From an uncultured Prevotellaceae bacterium (GTDB taxonomy: Bacteria; Bacteroidota; Bacteroidia; Bacteroidales; Bacteroidaceae): a stretch of 34,015 bases of DNA. The notes under the pieces are model-generated. The model saw nothing but the letters and a program-made list of their open reading frames with translations, was not told the origin of the DNA and ran no database searches. Of this stretch, positions 23,765-31,188 are shown piece by piece (positions within the stretch are counted from its first letter, which is position 1; each line of letters opens with the position of its first letter). Made by a program: the position numbers and the translations under genes. The stretch covers positions 1-34,015 of the forward strand of contig CACYJV010000038.1 of assembly GCA_902774815.1 (NCBI GenBank), given 5' to 3'.

Positions 23765-24487
23765 ATGACAGGACCTGCCATTCTTATCATCAGCATCATC
23801 ATAGTCCTCGTAGTCGGTTTTGTGCTGACGTTCATGTATGTGAACTCTCAGACGAACATCATTGTGAAGGCCAATCAGCACCTGATGGAGTCTCAGATGG
23901 AATTGATGGAGCAAAACAAGCGCCAGGAGGTAACGATTGACCGGCAGTCAGAGCAGATAGAGATTCAGCATGAGCGGTTGGAGGAGCAGCGGAGCATGAT
24001 GGACAGCCAGAAGGAACAGGCTTCGCAGCTGCTTCAGGACCTTTCCGAGCTGAAGCAACAGCTGTGGGCAAAGGATGTCGTGGCGCAATTGTGCGCGCAG
24101 GCCGAGGATCGGCAGATTGACATGAAGCAGTTGCAGTCGATGAGCGATGAGGTCTTGCTGGCTTGGGTCGATGAGCGAATGGAATCGACGCGAATGTTTT
24201 GCGACCCGGATCTTACGCTGAAAAGTGTGGCAAAGTCGTTGGGGCTTACACAAAAGCGTCTTCAGCAAATCCTGAAAAACGACAGCCAGTATAAGAACCT
24301 GAGTGGATATCTCAACGAAAAGCGCTTCCAGCTGGCGTGCAGGCTGTTGCGCGACGAGCCCCAATGGACCATCGAGGCAGTCGCCAAAGAGGTGGGCTTC
24401 AGCAACAGGCTGATGCTTCACGAAATGATGAAGAAACGCGTTGGACTCACGCCTGCCCAGTACCGCGATACACCACTCGGAAAATGA
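23765..24487 (+). CDS. membrane-anchored AraC-type transcriptional regulator
   Basis: The product is 240 residues. One transmembrane helix (about 5-25) is followed by a long Gln/Glu-rich coiled coil (about 32-102). An AraC-type double helix-turn-helix lies at about 148-236: LTLKSVAKSLGLTQKRLQQIL for the first and WTIEAVAKEVGFSNRLMLHEMMKKRVGLTPAQYR for the second. This layout matches the C-terminal half of Bacteroidetes sensor-regulators that read DNA from the membrane, but here the sensor is missing; only a few residues precede the helix. It may receive its signal from a partner membrane protein (inference). The convergent six-helix gene overlaps its last 41 bases. Confidence 0.8.
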   Translation: MTGPAILIISIIIVLVVGFVLTFMYVNSQTNIIVKANQHLMESQMELMEQNKRQEVTIDRQSEQIEIQHERLEEQRSMMDSQKEQASQLLQDLSELKQQLWAKDVVAQLCAQAEDRQIDMKQLQSMSDEVLLAWVDERMESTRMFCDPDLTLKSVAKSLGLTQKRLQQILKNDSQYKNLSGYLNEKRFQLACRLLRDEPQWTIEAVAKEVGFSNRLMLHEMMKKRVGLTPAQYRDTPLGK

Positions 24488-25064
24488 TGCAGGCGTAGAT
24501 AAGGGGAACGCAGACGGTGATGATTTCCATAGGCAGGTTATCGGTGCCGCTGGCGCTTCCCACGAGAAGCGACGACACAACGGGAACAATTGTTCCGGTG
24601 AGTATGTAGAGCACCATCCATATTCCTACTTGTTGCAAGCGCCCTCGGTAGCAGACGGCAATGGCCGTGCCCAAGGGAAGATAGACGAGCAACAGCGAAA
24701 CGGCCACCACCAATGATGCCAACTCGAATGCTGCTGACAGTCCGGTGAAGAATCCAGCCACGTTGAGCGCCAAAACCACCCACCAGAGTTTGGTCATCGG
24801 CCGATACAGATTCCGCATGCCGCGCATCAGGGCATAATACATGACGACGGGCCCGAACGTGTCGATGACGGCCTGTAGCCAGTGGGCATTTTCCCTGATC
24901 CAGTGTAAGAACGGTGACCACCACTCAGCAGCCTGCACGAGCATGGCTATGAAGGCAGCCACGAGTAACCATCTGGGCAACCCACTTTCCACATAATCAA
25001 CTTTTCTTAGTTGAGCGATGCTCCCCATCTCTTCGGGAGTCGAAGGCTTTGTGTCTTTGTTCAT
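24447..25064 (-). CDS. six-helix integral membrane protein of unknown function
   Basis: The product is 205 residues. Six hydrophobic segments lie at about 32-48, 62-80, 90-110, 114-136, 145-167 and 177-197, with a 30-residue polar N-terminus. I do not recognise the family. Its last 41 bases overlap, tail to tail, the end of the AraC-type gene. A minus-strand -7 box TAATTTTG (25108-25101) lies 37 bases before the ATG at 25064. It could be a sensor partner of that regulator or unrelated. Confidence 0.7.
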   Translation of the reverse strand: MNKDTKPSTPEEMGSIAQLRKVDYVESGLPRWLLVAAFIAMLVQAAEWWSPFLHWIRENAHWLQAVIDTFGPVVMYYALMRGMRNLYRPMTKLWWVVLALNVAGFFTGLSAAFELASLVVAVSLLLVYLPLGTAIAVCYRGRLQQVGIWMVLYILTGTIVPVVSSLLVGSASGTDNLPMEIITVCVPLIYACIIFRVVYRGTGQA

Positions 25065-25100
25065 CGTATGAAATTATTTCTATGAGCGTGCTTTGCACTG

Positions 25101-25108
25101 CAAAATTA
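25101..25108 (-). promoter_or_regulatory. -7 promoter box of the six-helix membrane gene
   Basis: TAATTTTG followed by C on the minus strand; no convincing -33 box. Confidence 0.4.
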
Positions 25109-25247
25109 CAAAAAAGTTTCTGTTGCCCCGTACTTCTCCAACAATTTATTGTGCGTAAAAATGAATGCTCCTTACAAAATCGCTGAATTCTTACAACAAC
25201 CTCGGTGATTTCTGCATCCACGCAGCCGTCTTTCGTTAAAAAATGAC

Positions 25248-25255
25248 TAAATTTG
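25248..25255 (+). promoter_or_regulatory. -7 promoter box of the 25356 gene
   Basis: TAAATTTG followed by C fits the -7 consensus. The leader would be about 95 bases. No clear -33 box is seen. Confidence 0.45.
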
Positions 25256-25355
25256 CAGAAAACGGCCTCCTTGCTAACGTTCTATGATCCTTTTCGGCAT
25301 GATGAAACCATGGAGATTTGACAGATAAACAATAACCAATAATAAAAACCAATTT

Positions 25356-26123
25356 ATGAAGAAGATTCTATTAACAATTTGTGCCATCGTTACATCTTTG
25401 GCTTGTTCTGCACAGTGGACACAGACTGACCGTACCTTGCAGCAGCTTGGCGACGGACTGAAAGCTGTGCTTGGTTCAGTGGAGCGCCAGCAGGCTGCAA
25501 AGTTGCAAGCCCAGCAGAAAGCGCAGTATCAGGAGGCGTTCAACGACGCCTACGAAACCGCTAAGATACTCGAGGAAAATGGCGAGTATGCTGATGCATT
25601 AAGTAAGTATGAGGATGCCGCGAAGTTGAACTGCGACTATGGCTACACCGACCAACGCAAGTTGTCGAGTAAGATCACGAGTCTCTACAAAGTGGTAGGT
25701 AAGACGGAAGAAGGACCGAGCATCCTGAACAACGACAAGGTGACGTTGAGCGATTATTCTGCTTACCGCTTCGTGAGGGAGAATCCCATTTGCCAGGCAA
25801 AGAAGATGCGCACCGACACACGTGTCCTCCGTGTCTGCCTGTCGGACAAGGAGACGCGAATTGAGTTCGAGTGCGAGAATCCCTATTGCCCCGGCGCAGT
25901 CTCAGCTCATCCCAAGACCTACATCAAAGGCAACAAGGGTGGCAAACTGGGCATCGTAGGTACCGACAACGTCGAGCTTGCACCTGGCAAGGTCATCGTG
26001 CCTTTCCCCTATCAGAAGCTTCGTTATGCCCTCATTTTCCCGCCGCTGCCAGCTGAAGCCACATCTTTTGAGGTTGCCGACGGACGTGGATACTGGAAGT
26101 TCACAGACATAAAAATACGATAA
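25356..26123 (+). CDS. exported protein with TPR-like helical segment
   Basis: The product is 255 residues with a signal peptide ending near ACSAQ (Cys17 is not in a good lipobox). Residues about 40-75 are Gln/Ala-rich and helical. EAFNDAYETAKILEENGEYADALSKYEDAAKLNC reads as one TPR-like hairpin. The C-terminal half is beta-rich with two close Cys (ENPYC and FECEN). I do not recognise the family. It opens a run of three exported proteins on the plus strand. Confidence 0.65.
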   Translation: MKKILLTICAIVTSLACSAQWTQTDRTLQQLGDGLKAVLGSVERQQAAKLQAQQKAQYQEAFNDAYETAKILEENGEYADALSKYEDAAKLNCDYGYTDQRKLSSKITSLYKVVGKTEEGPSILNNDKVTLSDYSAYRFVRENPICQAKKMRTDTRVLRVCLSDKETRIEFECENPYCPGAVSAHPKTYIKGNKGGKLGIVGTDNVELAPGKVIVPFPYQKLRYALIFPPLPAEATSFEVADGRGYWKFTDIKIR

Positions 26124-26193
26124 TTACTGATATAAGCGACACGATATTTTTTATTAACTAATCTTTAATTACCATTTTAAGTAATACTGTATT

Positions 26194-26832
26194 ATGATGA
26201 AAAAAGCACTTTGGATGTTGGCTGCCATCCTGTTCTGCAGCCTTAGCACAACTGTATTGACAGCATGTAGTGACGACGATGACGACGATGGCGGTAAGGA
26301 AGACGCCAAGGGAAAAGCTGAAGTGCGCGTAGCTGTGGTGACACAGCGCGACACCTACAAGATGTTCACCTTCGATTTCACCCTCACCGGTCCTGATGGC
26401 AAGACCAAAACTTATAAATTCGATGCCAGCGACAATAACGACGACAAGTTCTATGAGGCAGAGGCTAACAGCTTCGAGTCAGCTTGCTTGCCCTATCTCT
26501 TCATGTATCCTAGCTTGACGAGTTTCTTCGAGAATGTCATCATGCACCACTATGTCTTCAAGAATGTGCCGAACGGGGCAAAGATCGATTACAAGACCGT
26601 CTCACACCTTGTGAGGAGCTTCCAGCCTGAAGAGAAAGGCAACAAATTCCTCATGGCTACCGTCATGGTGACCTATGTTACTGCTGATGGTCAAGTGCAT
26701 CCGCTCAAACCCTTCGATTTCAATTGTAGCATACTCGACAAGTCCATGTGGGAGAAGAACATTGAGAAGTATGACAACTACATTGTTCCGCAGTCTACCA
26801 ATTCGGTTACCGTTGTTTATCCAACGAATTAG
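26194..26832 (+). CDS. lipoprotein with acidic linker
   Basis: The product is 212 residues (ATG at 26194 or 26197). The lipobox is VLTAC with Cys25, followed at once by six Asp residues: a very strong negative stretch of the kind linked to surface export of Bacteroidetes lipoproteins. The body contains YKMFTFDFTLTGPDGKTKTYKFDA and is beta-rich; the family is not recognised. It lies 70 bases after the TPR-like gene and 59 before the LRR gene. Confidence 0.7.
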   Translation: MMKKALWMLAAILFCSLSTTVLTACSDDDDDDGGKEDAKGKAEVRVAVVTQRDTYKMFTFDFTLTGPDGKTKTYKFDASDNNDDKFYEAEANSFESACLPYLFMYPSLTSFFENVIMHHYVFKNVPNGAKIDYKTVSHLVRSFQPEEKGNKFLMATVMVTYVTADGQVHPLKPFDFNCSILDKSMWEKNIEKYDNYIVPQSTNSVTVVYPTN

Positions 26833-26891
26833 CTTTATTAAGAAGACGCCCCTCTTTTTACGAAAAGTCAATTTATAAACAATACACGAAG

Positions 26892-27947
26892 ATGAAAAAG
26901 AATATGACGAAGATGCTGCTCCTGGCAACGATGCTCATGGCAAGCAGCAGTATGTGGGCTTATGATTTCATTGTTGACGGCCTGCGTTATAGCAAAAAGT
27001 CGGCCAACGAGGTTTGGGTGGCTAAGTATTCAGAATACGCTTCTTCTGTGAACTACGAGGGCGACATCGTCGTTCCCGATGAAGTGGTTTACGAAGGCGT
27101 TACCTATAAGGTGACGGGTGTCTCCCAATGGGCTTTTGGTAATAACTCGAAAATCACATCGGTCACTCTCGGCAACAACGTGAAGACGCTCGACGAGAAA
27201 TCGTTCTATCAGTCGAGGAACATAAAGAAGGTAGTCTTGGGTAATCGTGTCGAAAAAATCATGGCGTATGCTTTTGACTCGTGTGATAAGCTCACCGGCA
27301 TACAATTGCCTGAAAGTCTTGTTGAGATTGGCGAGTGTGCTTTCTCGGCCACACCGCTCACCTGGATTGCCATTCCCGACAAGGTGACCACTGTAGGCAG
27401 AGCCGCCTTCATGTCATGCAGTGAACTTGCATCGGCAACGATTGGCAAGGGCTTGACTACCATCGGGGACGAGATGTTCGCCTCCTGCTCGTCGCTGAAG
27501 AGCGTCACCGTGCCCGACCACGTGAAGACCATCGGCAATAAAGCCTTCTCCAAAGCGGGTATCGAAACAGTCTATATCGGCAAGGGCGTCACCAGCATCG
27601 AGAAGCTGGCTTTCGCAGCCTGCCAAAGCCTGAAGACCGTTTACGCTGCTCCTGCAAAACCCGCTACCCTAGGCTCCAACGTGTTCTATCAGCTGGATTT
27701 ATCCAAAATAAGCCTTGTGGTTCCTACAGGTTCGAAGAGCGCCTATCAGAGTGCTGACACCTGGAAGGAGTTCGGTAAGATCTCTGAAATGGACAACATC
27801 GAGACTGCCAACATCCAGCAGGCTACAGAACAGGTCACATTGAAGGGTATCTACGACGTCAATGGTCGCCAGCTGCCTGACTTGCAGAAGGGCCTGAACA
27901 TCGTGAAGATGAGTAATGGCGAGACTCGCAAAGTGGTTGTGAAATAA
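26892..27947 (+). CDS. BspA-type leucine-rich-repeat (LRR_5) surface protein
   Basis: The product is 351 residues. Signal peptide (MLLLATMLMASSSMWAYDF) then a short beta start (VDGLRYSKKSANEVWV) and about seven LRR_5 repeats, e.g. VTGVSQWAFGNNSKITSVTL and TTVGRAAFMSCSELASATI. A FGNNSK and an FSKAGIETVYIGKGV copy are slightly irregular. The tail GIYDVNGRQLPDLQKGLNIVKMSNG...KVVVK matches the short terminal beta module common on exported Prevotella proteins and resembles type IX sorting tails. A role in adhesion is inferred from the family. A strong terminator follows. Confidence 0.85.
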   Translation: MKKNMTKMLLLATMLMASSSMWAYDFIVDGLRYSKKSANEVWVAKYSEYASSVNYEGDIVVPDEVVYEGVTYKVTGVSQWAFGNNSKITSVTLGNNVKTLDEKSFYQSRNIKKVVLGNRVEKIMAYAFDSCDKLTGIQLPESLVEIGECAFSATPLTWIAIPDKVTTVGRAAFMSCSELASATIGKGLTTIGDEMFASCSSLKSVTVPDHVKTIGNKAFSKAGIETVYIGKGVTSIEKLAFAACQSLKTVYAAPAKPATLGSNVFYQLDLSKISLVVPTGSKSAYQSADTWKEFGKISEMDNIETANIQQATEQVTLKGIYDVNGRQLPDLQKGLNIVKMSNGETRKVVVK

Positions 27948-28003
27948 CTCGTTGCCTCCATCACTCGTTTCGAGGAAAACATCAATAGGTATTATCTCGA
28001 TGA

Positions 28004-28060
28004 GAACATCATTCGATGTTCCCCCCTGCCCAGCTTTTGAGTTGCGGCAGGGGGATTTTT
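28004..28060 (+). terminator. double hairpin with intrinsic terminator after the LRR gene
   Basis: A first perfect hairpin GAACATC-ATTC-GATGTTC (28004-28021) abuts a second: CCCCCTGCC (28022-28030) pairs with GGCAGGGGG (28046-28054), followed by ATTTTTT. Confidence 0.85.
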
Positions 28061-28522
28061 TGCTGTAATTTGACAGATGCCCATCGTCCTCGGAGAACTC
28101 ATTTTTACTGCGCTAAGCAAACGATCCAAAGACCTAGCACTGATATTCGACATCTCTGAAGTCGGTGTCATATAGAATATCGCTTCTTCAAAAAATAAAT
28201 TTGCCGCCGAGCCGCCCAGCTGCCGCTATATATCATTAAGCTAAGCAGCTATGCTGCTACATTGTCATTTACATTACCCTTTGCATTAACATTTATACAT
28301 TTATATTAACATTTATATTTATATAATGGGCAAAACGTACCGTTACGACACGTGACGTTTCTAACGTTAGGAAAAGGCAGCTTTATTCTTATTGACTTTA
28401 TACTTTAACGATCTTGTCGAAACGATAAAAACGAGAGGAATGCAAACACTTTGCAGCAATATGAGGCCAAAATGCAAAGAATTTGCAAACATCTGATAGT
28501 CTTCGTTTTACGAGATACTCTG
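28061..28522. other. non-coding region with AT-rich tract and palindromes
   Basis: No gene is visible. AGCAG-CTATG-CTGCT (28244-28258) is a small hairpin. Positions 28262-28326 are very AT-rich with repeated CATTTATA/TTAACATTTATA. CGTGACGTTT (28351-28360) is followed by the perfect palindrome CTAACGTTAG (28361-28370). Several TTTGC/GCAAA words lie at 28441-28490. Confidence 0.55.
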
Positions 28523-28642
28523 TACCTTTGCAGCGCTATGGGTGCCTTCTTTAGGCTTTGGGCACCCGCATAGTTGATTATAGACAAAAGATGCATCGAA
28601 AGTCCCTGTCAGGCTCGTGAGAGCAGGGCAGGGACAACTTTG
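28523..28642 (+). ncRNA. candidate structured RNA behind its own -7 box
   Basis: TACCTTTG (28523-28530) is a -7 box. Hairpin 1: CTATG-GGTGCC (28536-28546) pairs with GGCACC-CG-CATAG (28561-28573), 11 base pairs with a two-base bulge. Hairpin 2: GTCCCTG (28602-28608) pairs with CAGGGAC (28629-28635), with an inner GCTC-GTGA-GAGC (28613-28624). Tiny frames run 28539-28574 (MGAFFRLWAPA) and 28591-28620. No terminator with a T run follows closely. I do not recognise an RNA family. Confidence 0.4.
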
Positions 28643-28663
28643 AAAAAATGTTTCATTTGGCTT

Positions 28664-28710
28664 GATTTTAAGGCTTAAAATAGTGACGTCACTGACGTCG
28701 TGTGACGTTT
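28664..28710. repeat. AT palindrome plus cluster of TGACGT motifs
   Basis: ATTTTAA-GGC-TTAAAAT (about 28665-28681) is directly followed by TGACGTCA (28684-28691), TGACGTCG (28693-28700) and GTGACGTTT (28702-28710). The last 9-mer also occurs at 28352-28360. The spacing of 9-10 bases suggests a set of protein sites. Confidence 0.55.
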
Positions 28711-28831
28711 ACAAAGAAGAAGAAAAGAAAAGAAAAAAGAAAGTAACAAAGAAAAATAGAATAAGACAAAGAAGACAGAAAGAAAAGAAGGCAGCAAAGC
28801 TGCCACAGAAATTAACGTCGCCGTTAATTTC
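28711..28831. repeat. purine-rich tract followed by two perfect hairpins
   Basis: About 28711-28790 is almost pure A/G on the plus strand. It runs into GGCAGC-AAA-GCTGCC (28790-28804) and GAAATTAACG-TCGC-CGTTAATTTC (28808-28831), both perfect. A T8 run follows at about 28853. Open frames through the tract are low-complexity Lys/Arg/Glu and not believed. Confidence 0.6.
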
Positions 28832-29052
28832 AGGGCGGCGGCTGGGCTAGGCTTTTTTTTCAAAAACTGCAGGGATTTGTGGAGGTCAATCATTGGCTTC
28901 GACAGTCAGGGACGAGTTGCGATATCCACGTTGAGGAAACAGGGCAGGTTGATCGACCATCGATTTAGGCCGTCAAGGACGAGTTGGGGAGAGGAGGGGA
29001 CGTATCGATGAAACGTTAAATAAACTTAACGCATTACAAAATTGGCCGAAAA
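28832..29052. other. non-coding region
   Basis: No gene is seen. The phrase GTCA(A/G)GGACGAGTTG occurs near 28905 and 28975 as a short direct repeat (AGGGACGAGTTG / AAGGACGAGTTG). Nothing else is evident. Confidence 0.4.
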
Positions 29053-29084
29053 TTTGGAATGGTCGTCATTGCGTTGTAACTTTG
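29053..29084 (+). promoter_or_regulatory. consensus promoter upstream of the sigma factor region
   Basis: TTTG (29053-29056), exactly 20 bases, TAACTTTG (29077-29084): a perfect Bacteroidetes promoter. The next solid gene on the strand is the ECF sigma factor at 29759, so the leader would be about 670 bases. Confidence 0.75.
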
Positions 29085-29118
29085 CGGTCGTGAAAGGAGA
29101 CCCACCCCAACCCCATCC

Positions 29119-29207
29119 CGAGCAAAGCTCGTTCCCCGTAGCCTTCTCCCAAAGGGTGAGGGGAACTTAATTCCCTGACATTGGCGGGCAGACACGGGAG
29201 TCTGCCC
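29119..29207. repeat. cluster of REP-like palindromes
   Basis: Three inverted repeats lie in a row. CGAGC-AAA-GCTCG (29119-29131); GTTCCCC (29131-29137) with GGGGAAC (29160-29166) enclosing CTCCC-AAA-GGG; and GGGCAGAC (29186-29193) with GTCTGCCC (29200-29207). The last, with flanking CCTAC, resembles dispersed palindromes seen between genes in many Prevotella genomes (from memory). Confidence 0.65.
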
Positions 29208-29356
29208 CTACAGTGAGCAGAAAGAGTAATCTCGTACCACCGCACCTCCGTACCCCCGAGACAACGAGTCAACCAGACAACAAGTCAACCGGACAACCAG
29301 AAATCGAAGCTTCAATCGCAATAATAGTTCAACCCTTAAACGCCAACAAATAAATT

Positions 29357-29716
29357 ATGACCATCAACAATCAGCTCTATCGACCATTCGGAAAATCATT
29401 TAGCGGCAACCCAGTGAAACTGGCAAGTATGCACGGCGCCCCATCACCCAAGGGCACAACCTTGGCCCATCGAAGGACATTGCATCGGGCCTCCGAAGAG
29501 TGCTGCCTTAGCACGCAGGAAAGCAGTTTTGTGCCGCAGGGAAGTGCCTTTGAGCCACGGGAAAGCAGTTTTTTTAGCTGCAGGGAAGTGCCTTTGAGCC
29601 ACCGAAAAGCACAGCTTTGGCATGGCTTAAGCACTGCGTTAGCTTCAGCAGGTCAGTCAGTTAGCACCTTCAAGCCGTTGTTCAGCCCTTCCGCCAGATT
29701 TGGTAAAAAACGTTAA
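29357..29716 (+). CDS. doubtful small open frame overlapping a 43-base repeat
   Basis: A 119-codon frame (MTINNQLYRPFGK...) begins after AAATAAATT, a plausible Bacteroidetes start context, downstream of the 29053 promoter. Its composition is Ser/Arg/His-rich and it resembles no family I know. The repeat inside it (29518-29602) has copies offset by 42-44 bases, so the second copy is read in a different frame, which argues against selection at protein level. It may be leader RNA of the sigma operon instead. Confidence 0.25.
   Translation: MTINNQLYRPFGKSFSGNPVKLASMHGAPSPKGTTLAHRRTLHRASEECCLSTQESSFVPQGSAFEPRESSFFSCREVPLSHRKAQLWHGLSTALASAGQSVSTFKPLFSPSARFGKKR
29518..29602. repeat. two-copy direct repeat of about 43 bases
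   Basis: GGAAAGCAGTT occurs at 29518 and 29560, and CAGGGAAGTGCCTTTGAGCC at 29537 and 29581. A partial third start (CGAAAAGCAC) follows at 29603. Confidence 0.8.
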
Positions 29717-29758
29717 TCGGTGTTTGCAATCAGGTGCCCCATGTGTCAAGTAGTTAGA

Positions 29759-30280
29759 ATGACAGACCACGAATTCGAACAACAAGCCGGCCGACTATGG
29801 CAGAAAGCCTTTGAGTCGAGCTGCCGTCAAGGGGCAACAGCCGATGAGGCCAAGGACATTGCACAAGATGTGATGTTGCGGCTGTGGCAGATGCGCAGCG
29901 AGCTGGAGCGCTATCGTTCGTTGGAAGCCGTGTCGTGCCAGGCCGCTCGCCGATTGACCATCAATCAACACCGCCGCCCAACGCTTGTCCGGTTCGATCA
30001 GCAGGAGCCCTGCGCCAGTCATGCTGCCGACCCCTCGTTGGCGTTGGAAGAAGACGAGGATGCCCAGTGGCTGGAGCACAGACTCGCGGAGTTGCCGCCA
30101 ACGCAACATGCCATCCTTCATCTGCGGCAGGTCGAACACCGCTCAAGCGCAGAGATTGCCCGCCTGTTGGGTATCACCGAAACCTCAGTGCGCACCCTCT
30201 TGGCCCGAGCCCGCCGCACGCTGCTTCAGGAAATCATGAAAAGAAACCAACCAGGAAACTGTTCAAAGAAAGGAGAATAA
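29759..30280 (+). CDS. ECF-type RNA polymerase sigma factor
   Basis: The product is 173 residues from the ATG at 29759 (MTDHEFEQQAG); an in-frame ATG at 29741 is possible. Region 2 reads ATADEAKDIAQDVMLRLWQMRSEL (about 26-50), and region 4 reads LAELPPTQHAILHLRQVEHRSSAEIARLLGITETSVRTLLARARRTL (about 110-158). The linker is acidic. It directs RNA polymerase to specific promoters, probably for envelope functions, under control of the adjacent membrane protein, whose gene starts 3 bases after its stop behind an AAAGGAGAA ribosome site. Such a Shine-Dalgarno-like site is uncommon among the genes here. Confidence 0.88.
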   Translation: MTDHEFEQQAGRLWQKAFESSCRQGATADEAKDIAQDVMLRLWQMRSELERYRSLEAVSCQAARRLTINQHRRPTLVRFDQQEPCASHAADPSLALEEDEDAQWLEHRLAELPPTQHAILHLRQVEHRSSAEIARLLGITETSVRTLLARARRTLLQEIMKRNQPGNCSKKGE

Positions 30281-30283
30281 TCA

Positions 30284-31132
30284 ATGCAAAAACAATATTC
30301 CAATCATCAGATAGACGAGCTTCTCGAACGCTTCATGCAGGGCGAGACCTCGCTGGACGAGGAGCAGCTGCTGGCCGACTATTTCCGTTCGGCCGACAAC
30401 ATTCCGGCTCAGTGGGAGGCTTATCGCACCATGTTCCGCTATTTCGACGAGGGCATGCCCTTGGAGCCGCCTCACCAAAACGCTGCTCATGGGGCGACTT
30501 CGGACGCTCTCAAGATGCCATTGAATGCCCTCGAAATGCCATTGAACGCTCTCGAAACTCCTTCGAAAGCCCTCGAGATGCCTTTGAACACCCTCGAAAT
30601 GCCTTTGGCAGCCCCTCGTCTGTCGGTGCGCAGGGTGTTGCACAGTAAGTGGGGTAGGGCGCTTCTGGCGGCTGCGCTGGTGCTGTTGCTGGGATTGGTC
30701 CCGCTTCTCCATCATGAGGAAAAACCGGTCACTCAGCCCGTCATCGCAGAACATCGCCGGCAACCGGCGGTCAAGCCCTTTGTGGCACAACGGCAGATGC
30801 CTGCCGAACAGCCGTCGTCAGCCGATAAAACCTCGTCGGTGCAGTCTTCGGCGGTAGCCGTAAAGAAAGCCGGCAGAAAAGCCCATTCGGGCATGTGGAC
30901 CAGTCGTGCGGCTACCGATGAGACTAAGAGCCTCAGGAGCATTGAAACGGTGGAGAAAGCCGATGCCGACAGCTACAGCGAGTATGTCGAAGAACAGGTC
31001 AGGGCCATCCACAACGACGTCGTAGAAGCGACCTACGAATTGCTTCCCGTCGATAAAGACCTGTTGCATCTGGCCACTGACGAAAACGGGCTCGTCACGA
31101 TTGTGCCGGCAACGGTGGTGCACGAGCTGTAG
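30284..31132 (+). CDS. anti-sigma-factor-like membrane protein with heptapeptide repeats
   Basis: The product is 282 residues. The cytoplasmic part (1-60: QIDELLERFMQGETSLDEEQLLADYFR) has the helix pattern of Bacteroidetes anti-sigma proteins. Residues 75-109 are five tandem heptads (ALKMPLN, ALEMPLN, ALETPSK, ALEMPLN, TLEMPLA; DNA 30506-30610). One transmembrane helix lies at about 124-142. The periplasmic part is Pro/Ala/Gln-rich (about 145-200), then helical (YVEEQVRAIHNDVVEATYELLP). I infer that it holds the sigma factor at the membrane. No zinc-binding HxxxCxxC motif is seen. Confidence 0.72.
   Translation: MQKQYSNHQIDELLERFMQGETSLDEEQLLADYFRSADNIPAQWEAYRTMFRYFDEGMPLEPPHQNAAHGATSDALKMPLNALEMPLNALETPSKALEMPLNTLEMPLAAPRLSVRRVLHSKWGRALLAAALVLLLGLVPLLHHEEKPVTQPVIAEHRRQPAVKPFVAQRQMPAEQPSSADKTSSVQSSAVAVKKAGRKAHSGMWTSRAATDETKSLRSIETVEKADADSYSEYVEEQVRAIHNDVVEATYELLPVDKDLLHLATDENGLVTIVPATVVHEL
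30506..30610 (+). repeat. five 21-base in-frame repeats in the anti-sigma gene
   Basis: Units share CTCGAAATGCC(A/T)TTGAA with synonymous and non-synonymous differences. They code for the heptads between the cytoplasmic helices and the membrane helix. Confidence 0.85.
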
Positions 31133-31188
31133 CCGAAAGGCAGTAACAAAGATCATCAATTGAAAACCCATAAAAAACCATTGCAACA

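Noticed and set aside
28539-28620. Type I toxin peptide
   Set aside because: The two micro-frames are too short and lack a hydrophobic helix; no antisense promoter is clear.
28523-28642. Signal recognition particle RNA or 6S RNA
   Set aside because: The GGAA-type tetraloop region of SRP RNA and the large central bubble of 6S RNA are absent.
28061-28710. Possible replication origin (AT-rich tract plus repeated TGACG words)
   Set aside because: I found no DnaA-box cluster (TTATCCACA type), and no dnaA or other replication gene is near.
28662-28893. Open frames through the purine tract
   Set aside because: They are Lys/Arg/Glu runs (or Phe/Leu runs on the other strand) caused by base composition.
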